Assembly: GCA_900317555.1 (NCBI GenBank)
Contig: ONHF01000016.1
Span: 1 to 64,000, forward strand
Reading direction: 5' to 3'
DNA from: an uncultured Lachnospiraceae bacterium
GTDB taxonomy: Bacteria; Bacillota; Clostridia; Lachnospirales; Lachnospiraceae
DNA: 64,000 nt
Shown: one piece after another, positions 7,365-12,799 of the stretch
Layout of the letters: the number at the start of each line of letters is the position of its first letter
Position numbering within the stretch: position 1 is the first letter of the stretch
The notes under the pieces: model-generated
Told to the model about the DNA's origin: nothing
What the model saw: only the letters and a program-made list of their open reading frames with translations
Database searches by the model: none
Translations under genes and position numbers: made by a program

Positions 7365-7559
7365 ATGTTACAGCGGTCAGCGAAAAACTGGATGAGAGAA
7401 ATTCAGGGAGCATACGGACATAATATGTCTATTAATGATGCCCTCACGAATTCGCTGCCGTGCACGACAAAACTCGATCTGCGCGCAGAGTACGCCCCCA
7501 AGGGCGGTATAGGCTTTACTGGGACAGTCCCCGGAATCCGAATATCATGTTTGACTTAG
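7365..7559 (+). CDS. doubtful small hypothetical protein
   Basis: An open frame of 65 codons begins at an ATG preceded by AGAGGAAAAGAAAGC. The product is not recognised; it has no signal peptide and no membrane segment. It could equally be the non-coding leader of the array, because the frame lies between two terminator-like hairpins. Low confidence. Confidence 0.25.
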   Translation: MLQRSAKNWMREIQGAYGHNMSINDALTNSLPCTTKLDLRAEYAPKGGIGFTGTVPGIRISCLT

Positions 7560-7589
7560 CAAAAGGATACAGATATCAGGATGCTTGAT

Positions 7590-7630
7590 AAGCAGGGACT
7601 GTCGGGAAAGATGACAGACCTGCTTTTTTT
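7590..7630 (+). terminator. strong terminator upstream of the array
   Basis: AAGCAGG pairs with CCTGCTT. An inner CTGTC/GACAG stem extends the hairpin and a run of seven T residues follows. Transcripts from 7253 that pass the first hairpin would end here unless antiterminated. Confidence 0.8.
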
Positions 7631-7634
7631 AATG

Positions 7635-7668
7635 CCATTTGGCGGATATGCCCTGCATATCCGAATGG
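7635..7668. repeat. 21-base perfect hairpin inside a longer stem
   Basis: CGGATATGC (7643-7651) pairs perfectly with GCATATCCG (7655-7663) over a three-base loop, and CCATT/AATGG (7635-7639, 7664-7668) continue the stem across a small bulge. There is no U-run, so this is not a terminator. It may be a structured element of the array transcript. Confidence 0.5.
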
Positions 7669-7681
7669 AAATAATTTAAAC

Positions 7682-7731
7682 GGCTGCAGGACAGGCAAAA
7701 TCGGCACAGGCACGCCGACTGACTAGCAGCC
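7682..7731 (+). ncRNA. structured element just before tRNA-Gly
   Basis: GGCTGC (7682-7687) pairs with GCAGCC (7726-7731) and encloses a CGGC/GCCG hairpin. It ends five bases before the tRNA-Gly-like gene. A processing signal, Y-RNA-like module or RNase P/Z guide are possibilities; none can be decided from the sequence. Confidence 0.3.
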
Positions 7732-7735
7732 ACCC

Positions 7736-7807
7736 GTCTGTGTGGTGTAATCGGAAACATACCAGTCTTCCAAACTGGAATTGCCGGATCGTAACCGGCC
7801 ACAGGCT
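7736..7807 (+). tRNA. tRNA-Gly(TCC)-like, variant T-loop
   Basis: A complete cloverleaf can be drawn. The acceptor is GTCTGTG/CACAGGC (7 pairs, one G-U); the D-stem GTGT/ACAT has loop AATCGGAA including the GG pair. The anticodon stem is CCAGT/ACTGG with loop CTTCCAA (anticodon TCC) and the T-stem is GCCGG/CCGGC. The T-loop is ATCGTAA instead of TTCGAAT, so the U54-A58 pair that holds the elbow appears swapped to A54-U58. The discriminator is T, as expected for bacterial tRNA-Gly. No CCA is encoded. It may be functional or a tRNA mimic. Confidence 0.8.
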
Positions 7808-7886
7808 TTCGGGACTGTCATCGTATAACTGCTTTCAGATTGGGAGGAGAAAGGTGGAGAAGATACGAATATCGCTTCAGGATTCT

Positions 7887-7970
7887 GGGGCGGTAGCTCA
7901 GCGGTAAGAGCAGCGGCCTTATAAGCCGCAGGCGAAAAGGTAACGGCAAGTTCGACTCCTGCCCGCCCCA
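7887..7970 (+). tRNA. tRNA-Ile(TAT) with enlarged variable region
   Basis: The acceptor GGGGCGG/CCGCCCC, D-stem GCTC/GAGC and anticodon stem GCGGC/GCCGC (loop CTTATAA, anticodon TAT) are perfect. The region between the anticodon stem and the T-stem is about 16 bases instead of 5. The T-stem GCAAG/CCTGC has one mismatch with a normal TTCGACT loop. Most bacteria read AUA with a lysidine-modified CAT tRNA, so a TAT-Ile is characteristic of phages and mobile elements. Confidence 0.8.
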
Positions 7971-7978
7971 TATATAAA

Positions 7979-8050
7979 CGAGAACGTGGTGTAATGGCTA
8001 GCACACCTGGCTTGGGACCAGGAGGAAGTGTTCGAATCGCACGTTTTCGA
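7979..8050 (+). tRNA. tRNA-Pro(TGG)-like with defective T-arm
   Basis: CGAGAACG pairs with CGTTTTCG (8 possible pairs, C1-G72 and A73 as in bacterial tRNA-Pro). The D-stem GTGT/GCAC has a GG-containing loop, and the anticodon stem CCTGG/CCAGG has loop CTTGGGA (anticodon TGG). The T-loop TTCGAAT is present, but AAGTG and CGCAC give only three pairs next to the loop, so the T-arm is weak. It lies eight bases after tRNA-Ile. Confidence 0.7.
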
Positions 8051-8054
8051 TGAT

Positions 8055-8129
8055 GGGAACATAGCTCAGCTGGTGGCAGCGTCTGACTGTTAATCAGAAG
8101 GTCGGCGGTTCGAATCCGGCCCGCCGGCC
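8055..8129 (+). tRNA. tRNA-Asn(GTT)-like without a closing acceptor stem
   Basis: The D-arm (GCTC...CAGC, three pairs), the anticodon arm TCTGA/TCAGA with loop CTGTTAA (anticodon GTT) and the variable loop AGGTC are tRNA-like. The 5' acceptor strand GGGAACA has no partner downstream. Instead GGTCGGCGG (8100-8108) can pair over nine bases with CCGCCGGCC (8121-8129), turning the T-arm into a long hairpin with TTCGAAT in its loop. It is probably not chargeable; either a decayed tRNA or a mimic. Confidence 0.6.
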
Positions 8130-8131
8130 TT

Positions 8132-8204
8132 GGGACACTAACAGCAACATTTATATAGCTATGAGAGCACACGACTTCTAATCGTGAAATAAATATGTGT
8201 CCTG
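8132..8204 (+). tRNA. tRNA-Arg(TCT)-like RNA lacking a T-arm
   Basis: The acceptor GGGACAC/GTGTCCT (one G-U) and the anticodon arm CACGA/TCGTG with loop CTTCTAA (anticodon TCT) are intact. The D-arm is reduced to GCT/AGC. Between the acceptor and D-arm lies an extra stretch starting ACAGCAAC, and between anticodon arm and acceptor there is only an A/T-rich ten-base linker, so no T-arm can form. This is not a standard elongator tRNA. It shares the ACAGCAAC insert with the next unit. Confidence 0.6.
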
Positions 8205-8210
8205 AAAATG

Positions 8211-8293
8211 TGACCCTCACAGCAACTATCCACTCAATGGACGAGAGCAGACTGTAAATCTGTGGCGGTTCGATTCCGCAGGGACAGGGTCAT
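8211..8293 (+). tRNA. tRNA-Tyr(GTA)-like with inserts flanking the cloverleaf
   Basis: The outer stem is TGACCCT (8211-8217) with AGGGTCA (8286-8292). Inside are a D-arm (CTC/GAG, loop AATGGAC), an anticodon arm GCAGA/TCTGT with loop CTGTAAA (anticodon GTA) and a T-arm with loop TTCGATT. Two features are abnormal: an extra segment with ACAGCAAC between acceptor and D-arm plus GGGAC between T-arm and acceptor, and a one-base variable region where bacterial tRNA-Tyr has a long arm. It ends 41 bases before the DUF2828 gene. Confidence 0.6.
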
Positions 8294-8334
8294 GAATTTA
8301 GAAGCAAAGAAATCTGTGGAAGGAGGAGAGACAG

Positions 8335-9807
8335 ATGAATTTCGCAGAAGCAGCAAAGAACAACAGCATTTTTACGCGCACTGAGAACGGCGCTGTCGCG
8401 CTGAACACGACTGGCGATGCCAGGCTCGACCTGTTCGGAACGATCGGAGCCCTGCGCGGAGCAGAAAAGGAGCGGATCAGCCGTCTCTTCTCAGAGGCAT
8501 ACCGTCAGGATCCGCTGTTCGCGACAAAGATCGCTTTCTACGGACGTGATGTCAGGGGCGGCCTCGGCGAGAGGGAGACCTTCCGCACGATCCTGAAGGA
8601 GATGGCACAGTTTCATCCGGAAGCTCTGCGGCAGAACCTTGACCTGATCGGCGTATACGGTCGTTTCGACGACCTGTACTGCCTCATCGGAACTCCTCTG
8701 GAAAACGAGATGTGGGCAGCGATGAAGGAGCAGTTCGAGGAAGACCGTAGGAACCTGAAGGACGGCAAGTCCATTTCCCTTTTGGCGAAGTGGATCAAGA
8801 CCGCCGATGCTTCCTCTGAAAACACCAGGAGGCTTGGCATCCTGACGGCGCAGAAGCTCGGCTATGACGTATACACCTTCAAGAGGATCGTCCGTGCGAT
8901 GCGCAGGAAGATCGGCGTGACGGAATCCCTGATGTCCGCGGGACGCTGGGATGAGATCGAGTACTCTGCCGTTCCGTCCAGAGCGATGATGATCTACAGG
9001 GATGCTTTCCAGAGGCATGACCAGGATCGTTACGGTCAGTTTGTGCAGAAGGCTGTTACCGGTGAAGAGAAGATCCATTCGGCAACGCTTTTCCCGTATG
9101 ACATTGTGGAGAAGGTGATGACCTGGGTCGACTGGAGCCACTACAGGATTACGAAAGATCCGGCACTCGAGGCACAGTGGAGACAGCTCCCGGATTATGT
9201 CGGTGCAGACGTCAACGCGCTTGTTATCGCGGATACGTCGGGATCCATGCACGGAAGACCGATGGCGACAGCGGTCGGCCTCGCGGTGTACTTCGCTGAG
9301 CACAACAGGGGTGCTTACCATGGGATGTTCATGTCTTTTTCCGGGACGTCGAGGATCCAGGTGCTGCGCGGAGCGACTCTGGCACAGCAGCTTTCCGGGA
9401 TCAATATGAATGACTGGGAGATGAACACCAACCTGAAGGCGGCGTTTGAACACGTTTTGGACATTGCGGTAAAGAACCATGTGCCGCAGGAGGAGATGCC
9501 GAAGTCACTGATCGTCATTTCCGACATGGAGATCGACCGGTGCGGGAATAAGGAGTGGACCTTCTACGAGAAGATGTCGCAGAGGTTTAGGAAGCACGGA
9601 TATCAGATCCCGAACGTCATCTTCTGGAATGTATCCAGCAGGAATGACATATTCCATGCGGACAAGAACCGTATGGGCGTGCAGCTGGTCAGCGGCCAGT
9701 CTGCGGCTGTCTTCCGACAGGTCATGCAGAACGTGGGCCTGAATCCGGTGGAAGCTATGGAAAAGGTAATTAATTCAGAAAGATACAGTGCCATAACGGT
9801 GGCATAG
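8335..9807 (+). CDS. DUF2828 protein: TROVE/Ro60-like ring plus vWA domain
   Basis: This 490-residue protein starts at the ATG after AAGGAGGAGAGACAG. Residues about 1-285 are the helical DUF2828 region, which resembles the HEAT-like ring of TROVE/Ro60 proteins that bind misfolded RNA ends and Y RNAs. Residues about 293-480 are a vWA domain with MIDAS motif DTSGS (about 299-303), a conserved Thr/Asn loop and SDMEID (about 396-401). Bacterial Ro proteins work with tRNA-mimicking Y RNAs and RNA-repair enzymes. Here the gene sits between a tRNA-like array (41 bases upstream) and an RNase H-fold gene. RNA binding is inferred from family and context; the domain assignment is from sequence. Confidence 0.8.
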   Translation: MNFAEAAKNNSIFTRTENGAVALNTTGDARLDLFGTIGALRGAEKERISRLFSEAYRQDPLFATKIAFYGRDVRGGLGERETFRTILKEMAQFHPEALRQNLDLIGVYGRFDDLYCLIGTPLENEMWAAMKEQFEEDRRNLKDGKSISLLAKWIKTADASSENTRRLGILTAQKLGYDVYTFKRIVRAMRRKIGVTESLMSAGRWDEIEYSAVPSRAMMIYRDAFQRHDQDRYGQFVQKAVTGEEKIHSATLFPYDIVEKVMTWVDWSHYRITKDPALEAQWRQLPDYVGADVNALVIADTSGSMHGRPMATAVGLAVYFAEHNRGAYHGMFMSFSGTSRIQVLRGATLAQQLSGINMNDWEMNTNLKAAFEHVLDIAVKNHVPQEEMPKSLIVISDMEIDRCGNKEWTFYEKMSQRFRKHGYQIPNVIFWNVSSRNDIFHADKNRMGVQLVSGQSAAVFRQVMQNVGLNPVEAMEKVINSERYSAITVA

Positions 9808-9846
9808 GAGTAATCTCCCTGCTCCGTTATGGCGCGGGGAAGGGAA

Positions 9847-10341
9847 ATGTTTAAGAGTCCGACTTATGGAAAGATGGACATCAGCCAGATCCCTGACAGG
9901 ATCCTGATGTTCTATCAGAATCATCAGCAGTATGAGATGCCGGTCCACATCATCGTGGGAACGGATTCCCAGAACTTCGACTACACGAAGATCGTTTCGG
10001 TGATTGCCGTTGTCTGTGAAGGGCATGGCGGGATCTTCTTCTATGAGATCACACACCAGCCGCTGATCCGGGATGTCCGGACCAAGCTGCATGTAGAGAC
10101 GAATGACAGCCTGAAGGTGGCGGAAGAGCTGGTCGGGATCATGGAAAGCGACGGGAAGTACGAGGAAATGTACCTGAACTGTCCAATCGCGATCCACGTG
10201 GACGCCGGCAACAGCACAAACGGAAAGACAAAGGAGCTGATCTCGGAGTTGGTCGGCTGGATCAGGGCCTGCGGCTATGACTGCCAGGTAAAGCCGGAAA
10301 GCTTTGTGGCGAGCTCGATCGCTGACAGGATCAGCAAGTAA
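9847..10341 (+). CDS. YkuK/DUF458-like RNase H-fold protein
   Basis: The protein has 164 residues from the ATG at 9847, which has GGGGAAGGGA at a good distance; family members begin similarly with M-F-K-S-P-T-Y-G. The fold is the RNase H-like DUF458 group. Acidic catalytic-type residues are seen in IVGTDSQ (about 39-45) and IHVDAGNSTNGKTKEL (about 118-133), and a conserved C-terminal KPESFVASSIAD (about 149-160). The family's substrate is not established; the fold suggests a nuclease. It follows DUF2828 by 39 bases and is probably co-transcribed, which suggests RNA trimming or turnover in the same pathway. Confidence 0.8.
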   Translation: MFKSPTYGKMDISQIPDRILMFYQNHQQYEMPVHIIVGTDSQNFDYTKIVSVIAVVCEGHGGIFFYEITHQPLIRDVRTKLHVETNDSLKVAEELVGIMESDGKYEEMYLNCPIAIHVDAGNSTNGKTKELISELVGWIRACGYDCQVKPESFVASSIADRISK

Positions 10342-10417
10342 ATCCAACTAATGGGAGAATGACAGCAGCATTTTCCAGCATTACAATCAAACAAAACATA
10401 ACAAGAGGAAGCAGAAG

Positions 10418-10528
10418 ATGACACAGGCCATGTTTTCACAGATTTCGCATAGGATTGAAAGATCCCGGTGGAGCAGCATCCGGAGGACGATTAATTATGC
10501 GGAAATCAGGGTAAGACACAGGCTGTAA
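10418..10528 (+). CDS. possible 36-residue Arg-rich peptide
   Basis: A short frame starts at an ATG after AAGAGGAAGCAGAAG and encodes a basic peptide with seven or more Arg residues near its end. There is no recognisable family. It lies between the YkuK-like and XRE genes in the same direction. It could be a small RNA-binding peptide, a leader peptide, or chance. Confidence 0.25.
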   Translation: MTQAMFSQISHRIERSRWSSIRRTINYAEIRVRHRL

Positions 10529-10543
10529 TTTGGAAGCAATGAA

Positions 10544-10597
10544 CCATCAAAAAGCCGTCTGCTCCTGAATTCCAGGGACAGGTGGTTTTTTTGATGG
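10544..10597. promoter_or_regulatory. inverted repeat before the XRE gene
   Basis: CCATCAAAAA (10544-10553) pairs perfectly with TTTTTGATGG (10588-10597), enclosing a CCTG/CAGG hairpin. The right arm touches the ribosome binding site GGAGGTG of the XRE gene. Folding would bury that site or terminate transcription, so it is a candidate attenuator or operator. Confidence 0.5.
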
Positions 10598-10606
10598 AGG
10601 TGCAAA

Positions 10607-10831
10607 ATGCCGGTCATAGACATGGCAGAGACGGGGAAAAACATAATAAGGCTCAGGAAGAACGCTGGATTATCAGTAAAAGATATACAGGCTTGCTTAC
10701 AGCTTTCAACACCCAACGCCATATACAAATGGCAGAACGGAGAGTCTCTTCCCACACTCGATAACCTTGTGATCCTGGCGGAAATGCTGGGGGTTTCCAT
10801 AGATGAGGTGATTGTGACCAAAAGATTTTGA
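10607..10831 (+). CDS. XRE-family HTH regulator
   Basis: This 74-residue single-domain regulator has the classical HTH (NIIRLRKNAGLSVKDIQACL then YKWQNGESLPTLDNLVILA, about 12-62). The start is the ATG after GGAGGTGCAAA. It ends five bases before the second tRNA array, so regulator and tRNAs probably share a transcript. It may control the RNA-repair locus; its operator could be the repeat upstream. Confidence 0.9.
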   Translation: MPVIDMAETGKNIIRLRKNAGLSVKDIQACLQLSTPNAIYKWQNGESLPTLDNLVILAEMLGVSIDEVIVTKRF

Positions 10832-10836
10832 AAATG

Positions 10837-10921
10837 GTGAATTCGCCTAACGGTATGGCAGCCGCCTCGAAAGCGGCCAGAGCGCAAATGTGCTTTGCAG
10901 GTTCAAAGTCTTCGTTTCACT
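10837..10921 (+). tRNA. tRNA-Ser(CGA)-like, class II
   Basis: The anticodon arm GCCGC/GCGGC with loop CTCGAAA (anticodon CGA) is perfect. A class II variable arm GCAAA/TTTGC fits serine. The D-stem GCC/GGC has a GG-containing loop. The acceptor GTGAATT/GTTTCAC has one mismatch, and the T-stem around loop TTCAAAG has a mismatch and a G-U. The discriminator is T rather than the G typical of tRNA-Ser. It is probably a weakened tRNA. Confidence 0.65.
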
Positions 10922-10927
10922 TCGGTC

Positions 10928-10962
10928 GGCGCTAAACGGACGTCCCCCAGACGGCCAGCGCC
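10928..10962. repeat. hairpin between tRNA-Ser units
   Basis: GGCGCT (10928-10933) pairs with AGCGCC (10957-10962) around a loop that contains GGACGTCC. It may be a processing spacer or the trace of another tRNA; no anticodon arm is visible. Confidence 0.3.
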
Positions 10963-10977
10963 CTGTACTCACCGTAA

Positions 10978-11069
10978 GCCGGTATAAGCCTAATGGTAAG
11001 GCAATGGTCCTGAAAACCATGAGTAGCCATGGAAGTGGTGTCTCCGTTCAAGTCGGAGTGCCGGCGCCA
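10978..11069 (+). tRNA. tRNA-Ser(TGA), CCA encoded, C33
   Basis: The acceptor GCCGGTA/TGCCGGC and T-arm CTCCG-TTCAAGT-CGGAG are perfect. A class II variable arm with CCAT/GTGG is present, the discriminator is G, and CCA is encoded. The anticodon stem is ATGGT/ACCAT and the loop is CCTGAAA, giving anticodon TGA. Position 33 is C instead of the near-universal U, which weakens the anticodon turn. It is otherwise the best-preserved tRNA of the locus. Confidence 0.85.
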
Positions 11070-11070
11070 T

Positions 11071-11144
11071 ATTGCTGTAGCGTAAACGGATAACGCATCT
11101 GCTTCCGAAGCAGAAGATTATGAGTTCAAGTCTCATCAGCAATG
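11071..11144 (+). tRNA. tRNA-Arg(CCG)
   Basis: The acceptor ATTGCTG/CAGCAAT, D-stem GCGT/ACGC with a GG-containing loop, anticodon arm TCTGC/GCAGA (loop TTCCGAA, anticodon CCG) and T-arm ATGAG-TTCAAGT-CTCAT are all perfect. The discriminator is G; CCA is not encoded. It starts two bases after the CCA of tRNA-Ser. Confidence 0.85.
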
Positions 11145-11148
11145 TTTC

Positions 11149-11220
11149 GCTTTCGTAGTATAACGGAAAGAATGGCTGTTTCCTAAACAGCAGGTGAAGG
11201 TTCGATTCCTTCCGGAAGCA
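11149..11220 (+). tRNA. tRNA-Arg(CCT)
   Basis: The acceptor GCTTTCG/CGGAAGC (one G-U), anticodon arm GCTGT/ACAGC (loop TTCCTAA, anticodon CCT) and T-arm GAAGG-TTCGATT-CCTTC are good. The D-stem (GTAT with GAAT) is weak. It differs clearly from the tRNA-Arg(CCT) half at 5770-5811, so it is a separate, element-type copy. Confidence 0.8.
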
Positions 11221-11294
11221 TCAGAGGTAGTTCAGATGGTTAGAGCGCCTGTCTGATACGCAGGAGACCGCGGGTTCGAGTCCCGCCCTCCGAA
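11221..11294 (+). tRNA. tRNA-Ile(GAT)
   Basis: It abuts the preceding tRNA with no spacer. The acceptor TCAGAGG/CCTCCGA has one mismatch (A3-C70). The D-stem is GTTC/GAGC, the anticodon arm CCTGT/GCAGG has loop CTGATAC (anticodon GAT), and the T-arm GCGGG-TTCGAGT-CCCGC is perfect. The discriminator is A; no CCA is encoded. Confidence 0.8.
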
Positions 11295-11561
11295 CTGTGG
11301 CCGTGCCAGATATTGAAGCATTTCAAACTGCTCCGCCAATGAAGTTTCAGGACCTTTTCATCGTGCTTCCGGGACTTTTCTTCTGATTTTGCTGTTTACA
11401 CTTTATGGTAATAGAATCATAAATTCTTCGATCTGCGGATCACACCCTGCATATATTTCTTCCTCAACAGTTCATAATCCGTTCTGAAGCCTGCGATCGA
11501 ATGCCTCATATAATCATTACGACAATTTTCCTGCGGAAAATACGTGACAATGATGTAAATC

Positions 11562-11591
11562 GTAAGCGCTCAATTAACATTGAGCGCTTAC
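11562..11591. repeat. 13-bp perfect hairpin
   Basis: GTAAGCGCTCAAT and ATTGAGCGCTTAC are perfect complements separated by TAAC. There is no U-run. It could be an operator or a structured RNA. Confidence 0.6.
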
Positions 11592-11635
11592 TTAAGACAA
11601 TATCTGTCGGCTTCGATCGCCCTGGTGTTATATTT

Positions 11636-11754
11636 GATTACTATCTTATGCCACTTACGTCCCAAGTGCGTAATTTCATGTTGAGCAGCAGGGCTCAACG
11701 GGTTATACTTTAATTACAATCTTAAGACGATTACGGCCTAAGTGCGCAATATCA
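11636..11754 (+). repeat. two degenerate 43-base direct repeats
   Basis: The segments 11636-11678 and 11712-11754 match at 33 of 43 positions when aligned without gaps, sharing ATCTTA, TTACG and AAGTGCG blocks at identical spacing. They may be duplicated regulatory sites or remains of a short repeat family. Confidence 0.5.
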
Positions 11755-12039
11755 GGAGGTGCGGAAAGTCCGTTCTTTTATTCGAACTGTTTCGTGACTA
11801 TCTGCTGTCACAGGAAGCAATTCCAGGATCCTGTCAAGAGACATCGTGACAGAATTTCGCGGCCGCTCTTCGCAGATCCATGTATATCCTCTTTCTTTCC
11901 GGGAATTTTATGCCGCTGTGGGTGGAGATAAAAGAGACGCATTTGACCGCTATTTGTAGATTGACAGAACCGATATTATTAAGTAACATCAGGACAGTTG
12001 ATTATAAAAGGCGTCCATTGCTACCGAGTAGTGGGATTA

Positions 12040-12091
12040 ACGTCATTCCTTTACCGTTAGGTCTTAGCAGGTAGGGGAATGGCGTATTTTA
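12040..12091 (+). terminator. 16-bp hairpin followed by T-rich tail
   Basis: The arms 12040-12055 and 12070-12085 pair over 16 positions (with a few G-U) around a 14-base loop, followed by ATTTTATTA. This is a probable Rho-independent terminator. Confidence 0.65.
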
Positions 12092-12124
12092 TTATATGGC
12101 GGTTCTCTAATGAAGTGAATCTAT

Positions 12125-12270
12125 CTGTTTATTGCAGGAGCTCTTTGGACAGGCATGGGAATCGTGGTGACTACGCTGCCTGGGATTTTTCTTTTTAATG
12201 AAAAATTGTCAGTTCCACAGGTTATATGTGTTTTTTAATTGTAGTTGGAATTGTCGGATTAAAATATTAA
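12125..12270 (+). pseudogene. SMR-type multidrug efflux protein, C-terminal remnant
   Basis: Translation from 12125 gives LFIAGALWTGMGIVVTTLPG followed by IFLFNEKLSVPQVICVF, then a frameshift into LIVVGIVGLKY. This is the last two membrane helices of an EmrE/SugE-like small multidrug resistance protein. The N-terminal half is missing, so the gene is dead. Confidence 0.65.
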
Positions 12271-12289
12271 CAAAGGATTAAGGTGAACT

Positions 12290-12799
12290 ATGTTTAGAAA
12301 GATGAGAAGATTTAAGCAACAGATTACAGATAAACAGTGCATTGAGGTGCTGAAAAATGCAAAGCGGTATGGTTTGCCCATTAACCAGTGGTATTGTGAA
12401 GAGGATGGGAAAATCTATTTTCATGGGGCTAAGGAAGGTCACAAGATTGATGCAATTAAGGCTTGTGATAAAGTAAGCTTCTGTACATGGGATGAAGGCT
12501 ATCAGAAAGACGACGATTGGGCTTTAAATATTAACAGCGTAATTGTATTTGGCAGAATCAAGCTTGTTGAGGATGAGGATACTGCAATAAAAATCTGTAC
12601 CAATCTCACAAAAAAGTTCACGGATGATGAAGAGTATTTACAAAAGGAATTGAAAAATGCTCTGCCGAGAGTACAGTGCCTTGAACTCATTCCTGACAAT
12701 GCATGGAAGAAAAGACAGCTTTCATCACCTTTGTACAGGTCAGAACCCAAACAGCTCCTGCAGATTTGCTGGACAATTCCTGTGTCAAATCACTTATAA
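12290..12799 (+). pseudogene. PPOX/flavin-binding family protein with internal deletion
   Basis: The frame has 169 codons and a ribosome binding site (AAGGATTAAGG). It reads as a pyridoxamine-5'-phosphate-oxidase-like FMN-binding protein: MFRKMRRFKQQITDKQCIEV at the start, then GLPINQWYCEEDGKIYFHGA, then NINSVIVFGRIKLVEDED. Compared with the family as I know it, about a dozen residues are missing between LKNAKR and YGLPIN (the first strand of the barrel). The C-terminus after CLELIP is unlike the family and basic, suggesting a frameshift. It is probably non-functional although open. Confidence 0.6.

Larger units (their letters stand above)
11295..12110. other. long non-coding, repeat-rich decayed stretch
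   Basis: I find no convincing gene in these 816 bases; frames are short and lack ribosome binding sites. It holds a 13-bp hairpin (11562-11591), a pair of degenerate 43-base direct repeats (11636-11754), a GTTGAGC/GCTCAAC hairpin (about 11680-11700) and a long hairpin at 12040-12085. It looks like scar DNA at the edge of an accessory region. Confidence 0.6.

Noticed and set aside
7808..7886. possible further degenerate tRNA between tRNA-Gly and tRNA-Ile
   Set aside because: TCATCGTATAACTG looks like a D-arm, and a GATA/TATC hairpin follows, but no anticodon arm or closing acceptor stem can be drawn.
7723..8220. 165-codon minus-strand frame across the first tRNA array
   Set aside because: It overlaps five tRNA-like units whose stems explain the sequence; the apparent coding signal comes from repeated T-arm and anticodon-arm sequences.
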